Below the pieces are notes generated by a model. It made no database searches. It was not told the origin of the DNA and saw only the letters and a program-made list of their open reading frames with translations. A DNA stretch of 64,000 bases from the NCBI GenBank assembly GCA_963575645.1, contig OY754466.1:7666001-7730000 (forward strand). The letters run 5' to 3'. The DNA is from Xanthostigma xanthostigma. Its lineage: Eukaryota > Arthropoda > Insecta > Raphidioptera > Raphidiidae. The position numbers and the translations under genes were made by a program. Below, one piece after another: positions 33,672 through 45,400 of this stretch; the first letter of the stretch is position 1, and every line of letters begins with the position of its first letter.

Positions 33672-36406
33672 ATGGTTAAAGAAAATCGTAAAAAGTTTCG
33701 ATTTCTGACAGAAATAATACAAAAATCGTGTCGCGTGTGTTTAAAATGCGATTCGACAACTGAGTCTTACAATTTGTTTAATACTTCTGCAGAAATTAAC
33801 ATTGGCATTGCGAAAGCTCTTACGGAATGTACTTCTGTTCAGGTAACTATGCGAAGCGGTTAAGTTATTTGAGCCGAAAAAACGATTGTTTTTTATTTCC
33901 AGATTTTAAAAGGCGACGGTTTACCGTCGTTAATATGCAACTCCTGCTTTTCAAAAGTTAAAATAGCGTACTGGCTAAGAACTCAATGCTTGCAATCCGA
34001 TGAAACACTGAGAAAATATATACAACAAACGGAAGCATTAAAATCGAATATTTCGATAAGCACGGCTTTTAGAAATAAGAAACGTGAGTGTGTCGTTAAA
34101 AAAGCGATTTCATTATGTTTTCCGTACTTGTACTACTTCATAAACAAACTGTTTATTGTAGGTACAAAAAAGATTCTAAATTCTAAATTATCGTCAAAAA
34201 GAAAAAACGTAACAGAAAAAACTGTTAATGATACAGAGAAAGAAAAATCGATAGGACAAATAAAAAACGAGTTAACTGAAACTAACAATGAATATCTGAA
34301 CTTTGAAACCCAAAAAGAAGATAGTAGTAGCATTTTAGATTATAAATACGAAATAAAATTGGAACATTCAAATAATTTTGAAGATGAAAATAAAACAGAT
34401 TCGAAAAATGAAAATTTATCAGATTCGAAAGATGAACAAAAAGAATTGTACCATGACTTTAAATTTGAAGACTCTATTAATTGCGAATATGAAGATGAGT
34501 CGAATAGCTCTGATCAAAAAATATATTTGGAGCATTTTTCGGAATCAAACGATGAACAGACAGCGTACTACGAACAAGCGGATAAATTCGATAAATATTT
34601 TAAATCCGTGTCTGGAACAATTAAAAGTGATAAACGTATTTTCGAATGTGATATATGCAGTGAAACATTTACGGCGAATTCGACGTTGAAAATGCATCGA
34701 TTGATTCATTTAGGTATTTTTTTTGTTATTAATATAGAACTTGGCTGAAATGTCTAGTGAAAATCCTCATTTCCCTGTGAATCATATCACATACAAGGCT
34801 TAGTAGATAATTTTAAGTTGTACGAATTAAAATGTGTTACAAATTGCGTGAAAATTGATCAAAACCTTTTTACGCAATGCCCAGACAAACAGGATTACAC
34901 ATTTAAATAATATACGTTGTTATAAACGCAGTATCATCATCATATATATTAATACGCTAAGGTTAAAGATGTTTGCCTCCCTTTTTAGAAAAAACCTCAC
35001 AATTTTTCCACATAAATTATATATCACTTTACAGATAATTGCTTGCTCTACTGACATCGACAACTAAAAAATTTATTATTGATTTTGTTTTTGTAAATTA
35101 ATTAAAATACAGCAACGCTGAACAACGTCTGCCATCTGACGGCTTTAATTTTGAAACAACGTCAACACTTCGATCTGTCATCTGACCTTGTAATACAACA
35201 GACACGATACTGCATACTGCCACCTGACGGCTTTAATTTTGAAACAGCGAGAACGCTGAACAACGTCACAGCAATGCTGCATGATGCCATCTGACGGCTT
35301 AGCTCAACGCTTTTGCTACTTGCGCCTCTATATGACAATTTTAGTAAAATATTTCTTTGATCTGTCATCTGAGCTTCATATTGTAATACAACAAAAAGAA
35401 GAACGTTATAAGCAGTGTGCAAAATTAGAAACGAATTGAATACCTGCAAACATATTTAAAAAATAATTTTGTAAAGTGATAATTATTATACTTATTTAGT
35501 GCGAATAATTCGCACAGGTCACCCTAGTTATTATATTAATATATTATCAAATTTAAGACGACAAATAAAATTTACGTATCGCGTTTGAAGGTCAAAATCC
35601 CCGAAATTTGTAAAAAAGATATTTATCTCGCAGTAGACAATGCGGACCATTCCTCTAATGATTCGTCATTGTCGATAACTTTTTTCGTCTTTGTTTCACT
35701 CCATATATTAGATTATGCAGAGTGAGAGAGATTTTGATACGCGCCGAAATATAATTGACTGGAATAACTGAATCTTTGTTCAGGTTTGCGACCGCATAGA
35801 TGCGACGTGTGCAACAAATCGTTTAGAAGAGCGACAGATCTCAAACGACACAAACCAATACATTCGGAGCTGCGGCCTCATATGTGCGACGTATGCGGAA
35901 AATCGTTCATACAGTTGGCAAGCCTGAAAACACACCAACTGCAGCACACAGACGAAAGACCTTATACTTGCAGTATATGCAATAAGAGTTTTGTGTCACA
36001 AAACACGCTGCGTATTCATAAAGACACACATACCGGTGGGAAACCGTTTATGTGCGATATTTGCGGTGCGTCTTTCACTAAAAAAGGTATGACTGATTTT
36101 TCAACGTATGTAGGATAGCATTCTTTTATCAGTAAAATGTGTTCTTGTGTAGGTAGCATGATGGTTCACAAGCTAATACATTCAAATGACCGCCGGTTCA
36201 AGTGCGACATTTGTCCGAAATCGTTCTTTAAAGCGAGCGACGTCAAGCGGCACAAACTTATTCATACAGGAGAGAGACCTCATTGTTGCGACGTTTGCAA
36301 TGAAGGTTTTGTTCAACGTAATTTCCTTACTAAACACAAACTCAAATATTGTGGCAAAGAACGCAAACGCGGTCGACCGCCAAAAAAGAAAGATGTTGAA
36401 AAGTAA
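33672..36406 (+). CDS. ZAD-C2H2 zinc-finger protein B, 486 residues
   Basis: Exons 33672-33842, 33903-34083, 34162-34713, 35784-36086 and 36153-36406; every junction is GT-AG with matching phase. ZAD cysteines are C20, C23, C69 and C72. The linker (about 120-275) is acidic and Ser/Asn/Glu-rich. There are seven C2H2 fingers from about residue 278. The first is split from the second by intron 3, and the fifth is split by intron 4 after FTKKG. The last finger ends in cysteine (HKLKYC), a C2HC variant. The C-terminus is RKRGRPPKKK, one AT-hook-like motif. It is very similar to gene C in sequence and identical to it in exon plan, so the two arose by tandem duplication. Role: predicted nuclear DNA-binding regulator; targets unknown. 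Confidence 0.9.
34941..35527 (+). repeat. Dispersed repeat family Z, copy 1 (in intron 3 of gene B)
   Basis: Begins TATATATTAATACGCTAAGG and ends GCGAATAATTCGCACAGGTC. A near-identical copy lies at 62297-62890. Internally, a GCCATCTGACGGCTTTAATT-type block appears three times (about 35130, 35219 and 35285), so it includes degenerate internal repeats. It accounts for most of the 1.07 kb intron. No terminal inverted repeat or coding frame; class unknown. Confidence 0.75.
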
Positions 36407-37024
36407 ATGTTTTTCGAAAAAAAAGTATGGATCAAGAAAACTTTTTTATTTCTTCAACAACTCGAAATGTAGTCAGTAAAAAAATTTGATTACAAAGCGT
36501 TAAAATCGATCAAAACTCTTCTAAGTATAATATCAAGAATGTTCATGGGTAAATATTTTCTTCAAAACAGAACTCGAAGATCGTGTCATTCAACGGAATT
36601 TTGAGTAAGCGTTACAATTGTTCGTTGTTGATTATGGACTTTTTTAATTTATCTAATAAGTTTGTAAAAATAAATACTCCTAAACCGAGAACAAATCACT
36701 TTTTTTTAATACAACTTGTAATTGCGTATTTGCTTATCATAGACATACTTTTTGACTATCCACTTTTATGTTTGTTTTATGTTGTGTTGAAACATTCAGG
36801 CATAAACAAACGCGCTGAACAAACAAAAAAGGCTCGAGGCAAATGGACTCCAGTATGGTTTGTGAGAAACAAAAACTTTTTTTTTTCGTTAATTTGAAAA
36901 ATAAGAGCCGCAGATAATGATTTTTAGTTATTTAATTAAAACTACTCTTTGAAAAGCCTTTGCTACAATTTCAAAACTTTAGTCTTCATGCATTTACAGA
37001 AGTTACTGTTAACGGTTATTAAAA
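36407..37024. other. Spacer between zinc-finger genes B and C
   Basis: Only 618 bp separates the stop of B from the ATG of C, so promoter and 3' UTR must share this space. No repeat is recognised. A 104-codon frame at 36583-36897 has no recognisable domain and an AT-rich, hydrophobic composition; I do not call it. Confidence 0.5.
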
Positions 37025-40000
37025 ATGACAAAAGAAAATCGTAAAATCCAACTTCTAACAGAATTAATACAGAAATCGTGTCGGGTATGTTTGAAATCAG
37101 AATCGATATCTGAGAGTTACAATTTATTCAATAATTCCGAAGAAATCGACATCGGTATTGCGGAAGCTCTTACAGAGTGTACTTCTGTTCAGGTAAAAGT
37201 TACAAAATACCGCATTTTATTGAATCGAAAATATAAACATTTCTGTTTGTAGATTTTAAAAGACGACGGTTTACCTTCATTGATTTGTGACTCGTGTTTT
37301 GCAAAACTTAAAATAGCTTATTGGCTTAAAAATCAATGCTTACAATCTGATGAAACTTTAAGAAAGTATGTACTTCAGATTGAAGAGTTAAAGACTGATA
37401 TTGCGATTAGTACGTCATTGAGAAACAAGAAAAGTAAGTAAAAGTTAATAAATGGATTAATAAATTTTGTTGCGGATGTTGTATCGGCCCCTTTTTGCAA
37501 TTGTGCTTATTGTAGATGCAAAAAAGAACATTACAAAAAAAATTGCTTCTGAAGTGCCCTCAAAAACAAAAGACGCAACGGAAAAGTCTGTTAATGGCGT
37601 GGATGATGAAATAAAAACCGAAACGTCTGGAACCAATGAATATACTAATTTTGAAACTCAAAAAGAGGAAAACAGTAAAGCGTTAGATTGCAAATTAGAA
37701 ATAAAATCAGAACATTCGAATAACGACGATGACGATACGTCAGATAAAACAGATTCGAGGAGTCAAAATTTATCGGAATCGGAAGAATCGAATAACTGTG
37801 AAAATGAAAATGAATTGGATAATACGGAGAAAGTATATTTAGGTCATTTATCAGAATCAAATTATGAACAAACAACGTGTTATTATCAACAAGTAAATAA
37901 ACTCGATGAATATTTCAAATCGGTGACCGAGACGAGGAAAAATAATATTAAACGCGTTTTTGAATGTGACATTTGTAATAAGACGTTTACAGCGAAAGCA
38001 ACTTTGAAAATGCATAAATTGATACATTTAGGTAGATAATATTTTTTTTAAAAATTAGTAATATATCAGTTAATTCGTGCCTACAGTACGCTCATTAAGG
38101 AAGTATACCCTCGGTACGCAGTAAGTCAAAGAATTTCAGTTTTCTACTTGAAGTATATAATTTGGCAACACCGCATGCCTTGCCATAGTTACAAGTGCTT
38201 ATGTAGGCAGCATAAGTCAGCACGCGGTGTCAAATTCGCATTAATTTATGAAAATGCTTTTCTTTATTCCTGTCATTTCGGAAATAATAATATAGGTACT
38301 ATCATTTTTTTGGAATACTATGCTTTTAGCATTTACTCAATTTACGTATGTTTTTACGATATCAAAACTGCTACAGTTTCGTAACTTACCTTTAAATGAC
38401 GCGCCACAAACTATAATATTGCGGTGTTGCCATGTTTATGAATTGCTAAAAAGCTCGGCTTTGTTTTAGTTATTTCTATTAACATAAGCAAGCTTTATCC
38501 GTTTTGGAAAAAGAAAAATGTTCATAGAATATTCGTTTATATTTCCTGAAATTTTTATCAAAATCTGTTTGTCAATTCCAACGTAATAAATGATGGAGTG
38601 CGTCAAAATCACAGATTTCCATAAGACTCCATGTTAAGTGCAGCGAAATAAAATTATCAATATTTATTAGATATCGTGTCCATCGAGATAATTATAAATA
38701 AAAAATCTAAATTTTATAGACGAAACGTCGTACAATTAATAAATCTAATATTTGTCCACAATCCTGCGATTTTTTATTTATAAAATTATCAATATCTTTT
38801 TTCAAAGTCAACCAAAAATCACAAAAATTTAACTGAGTCATTTTTGAAAAGGTTTTGACATATTTGCAAATTTTCGTAATTTTCTGTTTGTTAATTCATT
38901 TATCGAGGGTACTTCCTTAATTTCTTTCAATAAATAACGATACATATTTTTAAGGTGTGCGCCCACACAAATGCGACATATGTAACAAGCCGTTCCGAAG
39001 AGCGAAGGATCTCAAACGTCATAAACTGATTCATTCAGAGTTGCGACCTCACATGTGTGACATATGCGGAAAATCGTTCATACAGTTGGTCAGACTGAAA
39101 ACGCATCAGTTGCAGCATTCAGACGAAAGACCATTTGTCTGTGACGTCTGTAACAAGAGCTTTGTATCGGAGAAAGCGCTGCGCATACATAAAGATACTC
39201 ATACAGCCGGGAAACCCTTCATGTGTGATACTTGTGGCGCTTCGTTTACTAAAATAGGTTATTGATTTCATTAGCGAAGTATTTTTCCTAAAATGTTCTG
39301 AACGGAAAGTGTAGACTTTCAATCGCGATTTCGTGAAAACTAATAATCCGACAGCACCCACCTTTGGCACATATAAAGAACATTATAATCCCTATACTTT
39401 CTCTCAAAATTTTAGCGCTCCAGCTCAAAAAATGACGGAGCTATGAATTTTCGATAAAAACGCCTAATTTTCTGATTTTTCCTAAATTTTTCAGGACCTA
39501 ATTATCCGATTGAGACGTTCGACCTCTTATTCTGTAAATATTTTAATTCTCTCCGGTGCGCAGTATGCACTCGCTTCGCTCGTGCCTGTGCACCTACGAC
39601 TCGTGCTGAAAACATCGCGCTGACACGCCATGAATGACTTAGACTACTAGTTACGCCAATAACTATTACCAGTGTTTCGCTATCTTTTGAGCATGGTTTC
39701 TTTTTATATTAAAGTTGTGATACAATATGTTCTAAATTATATACATTTATACATGTTCATAGGCCCTGAAGATGAAAATAAATTTTTCGGAACGTTGGCC
39801 ACTAGCGAAACACTGGTAAAGCTTATTTTATGATCCTCAACCAAAACCTTCATACATATTTTGTGTTTATAGGAAGCATGATGATTCACAAACGAATCCA
39901 TTCAAATGATCGTCGATTCAAATGCGACATGTGTCCGAAATCATTCTTTAGAGCCACTGACGTCAGACGACACAAATTAACTCATACGGGAGAAAGGCCG

Positions 40001-40309
40001 CACCGCTGTGATGTTTGCAACGAAGGCTTCGTTCAACGCAACTGTCTCACAAAGCACAAACTGAAATATTGTGGCAAAGAACGCAAGCGAGGTCGACCCA
40101 AAATAAGGAAAGATGCGGTCGAAGGTGACAAAGAACGCAGACGGTATCGACCGCGTAAAAAGAAGGAAGAAGACGAAGAAGGCAAGGAACGCAAACAGTA
40201 TCGGCCACGAAAAAAGACCGATGACGATGAAAGTGGTGAAAAACGAAAACGTGGTCGACCTCGGAAAAAGAAGGATGCCGATGATGCTAAGGAATATATT
40301 GTTTTGTAA
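37025..40309 (+). CDS. ZAD-C2H2 zinc-finger protein C with AT-hook tail, 534 residues
   Basis: Exons 37025-37192, 37253-37433, 37516-38031, 38955-39257 and 39873-40309, phases all consistent; the exon 4 donor GTTATT is weak. ZAD cysteines are C19, C22, C68 and C71. An acidic linker follows, then seven C2H2 fingers from about residue 265, the last again ending in Cys (HKLKYC). Compared with its duplicate B, the C-terminus is extended by about 50 residues that repeat a KER-(R/K)-x-(R/Y)-x-RPRKK unit: RGRPK, YRPRKK, YRPRKK and RGRPRKK, separated by acidic spacers. RGRP-type cores are AT-hooks that bind the minor groove of AT-rich DNA, so C probably has added non-specific or AT-directed DNA binding. 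Introns 3 and 4 carry transposable elements that are absent from B. Confidence 0.9.
38095..38920. mobile_element. TTAA-flanked element in intron 3 of gene C
   Basis: TTAAGGAAGTATACCCTCG at 38095 is mirrored by CGAGGGTACTTCCTTAA ending at 38920, a terminal repeat of about 16 bp with one gap. TTAA on both sides is consistent with a piggyBac-type target site. The 826 bp carry no transposase and also enclose a Penelope-type fragment (38680-38780). Gene B has a different insertion in the same intron. Confidence 0.6.
38680..38780 (+). mobile_element. Penelope-like element end with hammerhead-like motif, copy 3
   Basis: It shares TATAGACGAAACGTCGTACA and TTGTCCACA with the copy at 16753. Stem II (TCTA/TAGA) and GAAAC-GTC are intact; the upstream core box is degenerate. 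It lies on the sense strand of intron 3 of gene C. Confidence 0.5.
39600..39845 (+). mobile_element. Penelope-like element end with hammerhead-like motif, copy 4
   Basis: From about 39762: GGCC, CTGAAGA, hairpin GAAAA/TTTTC, GGAAC, GTT, GGCC. It matches copy 1 (11630-11745) through ACACTGGTAAAGCTTATTTT. One G replaces A in the GAAA box, which would be expected to reduce cleavage. It ends about 28 bp before the acceptor of exon 5 of gene C. A CATGAATGACTTAGACTACT block near 39630 is shared, inverted, with 10680. Confidence 0.55.
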
Positions 40310-40370
40310 GCGAAAATTGCAGGTGAATTATTTTGAATTTGGGAAAATTTCGTATTAATTCTTTTATTAT

Positions 40371-41221
40371 AAACTAGCGGCCCGGTACGTGCTTTCGCTA
40401 CGTATAAAGTGAAATAATAAAAAAATTTAATTGGAACATCAAATTCATTTATTCAAACAAAAAAATATTTTATTAATTGCTAGCTATTTTAAAATATACA
40501 TGTGCGTATATGTGTGTATGGAAATATATATGACTGCCTACATCAATATATATAAAAATGTCATTAAATAATTCATTTTTAAATCGACGTGCTTCCATCT
40601 GTTACAAAAGAATAAAACACCCGTATGCACACAATATTTTTTTTCAAATAAAGAAACACACATACATACATGTAATTCACTTCAACAGTTCAAAACTTAC
40701 CGTTTGTGTAAATGCGTTTGACAATTTAATTCAAAAAAAGCGTGTAAACGATATGAAACACTGACGGCTCGCTAAAAAACTGAGAAAAGTACACGCACAC
40801 ATATACACAGTACATTTGAACAATTCAAGACTCACCGTTTGTATGAATGCACTCAACAATATGTTTAAAAATATAAACACAAAGCAATAATTATCGCTGA
40901 CAATTTGCTTTAATCGAAGCACGTCCAAAATGAAATGACCGCATGAATGACATAACAACATGCTTGTACTGTCAACACTGAAAAAAGTTTCAATTTGACA
41001 GCAAAATCCCCATTAACAAAATGATCCGCCATTTATTGAATTCATTTGTTACAAAAAATGTGATAAATGAAGAACTGCTCGACCGATTTTGTGCAAACTT
41101 CACATAAACCATCTACTAAATAGTCCGAACAAAGCCTAAACATTTGGTTTGGATAGGTGAGCCCGTTCTTGAGTTATAAAATTACAACTTAAAGTGGCAT
41201 TGATTTTTATAGATATAGATT
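40371..41221. repeat. ACTAGCGGCCCG-type dispersed repeat
   Basis: It starts ACTAGCGGCCCGGTACGTGC within 65 bp of the stop of gene C and ends TTTTTATAGATATAGAT. The final 150 bp (CTGCTCGACCGATTTTGTGC and following) resemble the common insect repeat also seen, shorter and inverted, at 44645-44860. Class uncertain; possibly derived from a Helitron or RTE element. Confidence 0.5.
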
Positions 41222-43232
41222 GTATTATGAGAAAACATCGATGTGTACATTTTATCATATTGTGCAGTGAAAAAGATTACGGAGCTGCGTGGGTGTAGTG
41301 ATATAAATAAGCGCGCTCGATTGTTTGTCGTTTTCTTTTGTCTCGGTTTTTAAAAAGCCGATCGCGAATAGATTTTTACAGAAAAAGTAGATCTTATAGA
41401 AAAAATTATTTAATTTAATACCTTGTGTAGGATAACCCTGTGCATTATCATTATTTATTATTTTATATGAAATTTATTGGTTACTAAAAATGTTTATCGT
41501 ATGTAGTACATACTGTATAAATAAATAAAATAGTTAAACCATATAAAAAAAGTTCTTGTTAACGTAAGATTTTAGACACTTATGACGTCATCTGCTGAGC
41601 ATAAGTATGTGTATATCTTATGACAAATGACGGTCTTACTGAAGCTGGGTGTTGGGTCCCTTTAAATAAATGGCAACGGATCTTACCCCAAGATCTTCTT
41701 CACCTACACGAGGAGTCCACCAACGCTCTACGATTTGTAAGTTATCATTTAACCAACTCAGTTCTGAGTTTGAAATCGTAGAAATAAATTGTGACTGTTT
41801 TTGTATAGAGTTCCGTGACAAAAGGTTGATAACCGTTGTTTTATAGTTTTCGACGAGTAGATTTCAGATGGGAAACTAGAGGAGTCCATTCGCACAGACT
41901 CGACTAACCGATTCACAAACTAATTTAATCGGCCTTTAGTCACAGGTGAGCGCATGTTCATAAAAATGTTTCGTAGTCGCTCTTGCAACTAAACCGACAG
42001 CTAACTAAAAATTGCTACTCGGCGTCAAACCTTAACATCATCGGTCACGGAATGCAAAGACAAATTTACCAATTCGCATAAAATTGTTGAAACCATTGTT
42101 TACGATTTTTGTATTGTTTATTGAAAATTATCAGAAGCAGTCTGATACTGTAAGTTTTGGGAAAACAGAACTTTAAATCTGCCCCTGATAATGCTTTCTG
42201 TATAGTATAGTATACCTACTTTATCGGTTTATATCTAGGTTTACGGTCACGGAATTTTACGCTCCTTATCAATTATCATTATTCATTTATTTTGTTATTC
42301 ATGTTTTTAATTGATAAATAAAGCAAGAGAAAAAGTAGGCTAAAAGTAAGCTAAACAAAGATGACTAAAGAATCGTTTTTTGTGACTCGTTCATTACGGT
42401 ATAATATGCCGTAGCTATGGTATATAAATATATTATGCTAATTTGTTTTGAAATAATTGTGTAGAATTACAAACGTATTATCAGAGGTATTATATTTGTC
42501 TTTTCGATAACTATTAAAATTAAACTTGTATCCTACTTGTACAGCTACAAAATTCAAAGGCAAAAAGGTATATTATAATATTTGATTGTACGGAATCCTT
42601 GCAATTTGCATGTTGTGCTTTTTTAATGTCGTCGTTTAGTCATGAATCGTTCAATAGGATGTCGTGAATCGTAAAAATACCACGTGGATATCCGTCAATG
42701 GACAAATACTACGGTTTTAAAAAATAGAGAGTGACCACAAGTTTTGTGAGAGTGACTAATCAGAGTACGGTTAGTTAATGGAGCGGCACAGCGATCAGGC
42801 AATGTAAAGTATACGCGTCCAAGCATAGAAACTGTGCCACTTATATTGAGATTGTGAAGTCTAAAGTGAATTAGCCACTACCTAGAACTAGTGAACCGTA
42901 CTATAATACAAAGCTGGTACAAATATGACATTGATAGTGGAGTGTCCAGTGTCCACTACAATGTCAAATTCCAGTATTACGAGACGTTGTAATTAATTAA
43001 ATTTTATTATGTCATGTTACTTTGATTTGCTTTAAATTATAATCACGCCTAATAAATTACCAATCGGAAACTTCTATCACAATTTGCAATCAAAGGTAAT
43101 TATTTTTGAGGTTAAAAAGTTTGTTATTAAAGTGATAGTGTAGATATATAAAAAATAATTTATGTGGCAAATCGACTTTTAATTAATTAACAGTGCTTAT
43201 ATTTTAAATATGAGTGTTTTATTTTTATTTAG
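41222..43232. other. Intergenic region upstream of the riboflavin transporter
   Basis: No gene is recognised in 2 kb. The stretch 42700-43230 might be promoter or 5' UTR of the transporter if the candidate exon at 43233 is real. Confidence 0.4.
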
Positions 43233-43305
43233 TTGCATTATCATTGATTTGTGTTATGAATGTTGAGAAGGAAGATGAATATTTCGCACGAAAAATATTA
43301 CAGAG
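43233..43305 (+). other. Candidate first coding exon of the riboflavin transporter
   Basis: A TTTTTATTTAG acceptor precedes it and a GTGAGA donor follows it. From the ATG at 43256 it reads 16 codons plus AG. This phase fits the exon starting at 50768, where the G completes AGG (Arg) and the frame continues into SNEPTELSPLL. That would give a 496-residue protein. The intron would be 7.4 kb. No homology supports the short peptide, so this is a splice-logic prediction only. Confidence 0.35.
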
Positions 43306-43893
43306 GTGAGAAATAATTAATTTTATACATTTCTATCAATTGCATTGAATTTATTAATTCTTCAAATTCTTCAGTGTATTGATTTAATGTAATATTTTAC
43401 AAAATAGTTCTTACACAAGCAATTGTTTTATTACATATTTGTGTAACAGGTTGTTGATTTTGTTTTTCTGGATATACCTACGTAATCGATTAAAAAAACT
43501 AGTTGAAAAACATCGGTGTTATCTTGCTAATTAAGTAATTTATAAGTTATAACCATGTTTTCTTTTGAATTCGATAAACCAGTTATTTTTATTTTTGTTA
43601 GGCAAACCAAACAACAATTATTTATTATGTGAAATCGCATTTTATGTACGGTTGATTGTTGTATAATATTTTTATTGTTATGCATATTTGAGATCGACTT
43701 TCAGTTACAATAAATGTTAGCGGGAAGCAATATTATCGTAAATAATTCTATGAAAATAATGCTATAGTATTATGTATAATAATACCTATCATTAACCATT
43801 TATAAAACAAATTCGGGAGAATACACGTAGGTACTATGAATTATTTTCGACACTTATGTTATGAGTAGGTATGCCAACGTCTATAATCTATAA

Positions 43894-44425
43894 CAGAGGT
43901 TCCCAAACTTTTTTATCTCGTAGACCATTTGCCATGTTTTTCGGTTTTGGGTAAACCCCCTGCTTATCTGATATTGATTTTTTGCAAATTCATTAATTTC
44001 AAATGTATTTTTGACAACCGATATAGTGCTACTCACTTAGAACGATTTAAATTTATAACGGTTGTGAAATGTAGTGTGAAATGTTTAGTTTAATACATTT
44101 ATTAATTAGATTCAAATTAAACGAATCAAATTAAAATTTACTTTCTTTTACATAAAATAACTAAGCAAAAAGAAAATGCTTTAAGTGTGAGAGATGAATC
44201 TGAATTTTTCAACATTTGGCATCAATTTAAGTAGTTAGATTTAATCTTAAATCTCTTCGGTTAACGATGTCCAGTTTGCTTCTTTTTTTGTTAGTAGATT
44301 CACTATCGTTGACCCCCATTTTCATTTCATAGACCCCCAATTTTTTTTCCCGCTGACATGAACCCCTTGCAAGTTGTCGTAGACCCCTGGGGGTCGATAT
44401 AGGTAGACCACTTTGGGAATCACTG
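43894..44425. mobile_element. hAT non-autonomous element with CAGAGGTTCCCAAAC ends
   Basis: It starts CAGAGGTTCCCAAACTTTTT and ends TTTGGGAATCACTG, flanked by a perfect 8 bp duplication ATCTATAA (43886-43893 and 44426-44433). Length 532 bp, with TAGACCCCC motifs inside and no transposase frame. This hAT end type occurs in many animals. Confidence 0.9.
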
Positions 44426-44644
44426 ATCTATAATAACTAACTACAGTGAATGCCAATATTGTCAAAATATCCTAATTCAAAACAAATACTTATACATATA
44501 ATATATTAAATAGATTTTTTTGAACCGATTTGAAAAAGATAAGGTTAAAATAAAGGTTTCCCTAGAACTTCAGACCCTATTAACTTTAGTTGTCGAGCGT
44601 CTGTAATCTACAATATTTGAGAACTTCATGATTTTTTTAAAAAT

Positions 44645-44860
44645 CTATACTAATATTATAAAGAGGTAAAGTTTGGATGTAGGAGGTAATCTCCAAAACT
44701 ACTCATCCGATTTCAAAAATCTTTTCACTAATATTTAGAATGGACCTTCATGATTATCGCGTTAAAATAAAAGCTCTTTTCGTGGAGACTAATTTTGCAG
44801 ACAAAAAAACGGTGGCAATCTACAAATTCGAGCGAACCCGGGCCGGATCGTTAGTCTTAT
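44645..44860 (-). repeat. Short copy of the ATACTAATATTATAAAG / ACTAGCG family
   Basis: It begins ATACTAATATTATAAAGAGG and ends CGAACCCGGGCCGGATCGTT, the inverse of the start of 40371-41221. It is an internally deleted member of the same family in opposite orientation. Confidence 0.5.
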
Positions 44861-44997
44861 AAACAGTGAATCTCTTTTCGTTGCAGGATTTTCAGGTACT
44901 TTACGTAAAAAATATTTCCAAAATTTTGATCTATCTCGTCTGCACCCAAAAAACGTCTAAGACAGGAGTACTGTTTTTATTGGATACGCTAAGACCA

Positions 44998-45400
44998 TAT
45001 ATTTAATAATTTACTCTATGAACCATTGTCTATTTACTCAATGTGCGGTGAGCGAAGGCAACAAAGCGTGTCGAAAATATATCTGCGTCTCTTTCTTCGA
45101 TGTAATTCCCTGATTTTTCCGATGATAGGATTGGTTGATGTATTTGCATTCAATCTGAATAAAGTATCTCTGTTTCAAAAACTTTGTGTTTTTCTATGAC
45201 GTTAACATGGACGTACCCAGCTTTTGGCCCAGGAGGGGGTAAATTAGAAATTTCTTAAGCCGGGTCCCCCGTGCTTGTTTTGCCCTCCTGGATACGCCAG
45301 TCCATACAGCGTAAAAAAGACAGACATATATATTTGCACCCTAATAGTTCGATTGCGATTTTATTCCTATGCTCAAGTATACTATAGAATAAAAGTATAT
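44998..45400 (+). repeat. Dispersed repeat family R1, copy 3
   Basis: It shares CAATGTGCGGTGAGCGAAGG, TATCTGCGTCTCTTTCTTCG and GATTGCGATTTTATTCCTAT with the other R1 copies. Like the 16 kb copy, it carries the short inserted unit ACGTACCCAG...CTGGATACGC (45210-45303), which the 8.1 kb copy lacks. Confidence 0.6.

Noticed and set aside
34378-34689. 103-codon frame overlapping exon 3 of gene B
   Set aside because: It is an out-of-frame shadow of the acidic linker of gene B.
36583-36897. 104-codon frame between zinc-finger genes B and C
   Set aside because: No domain, no splice partner and AT-driven composition; the interval is needed for the ends of B and C.
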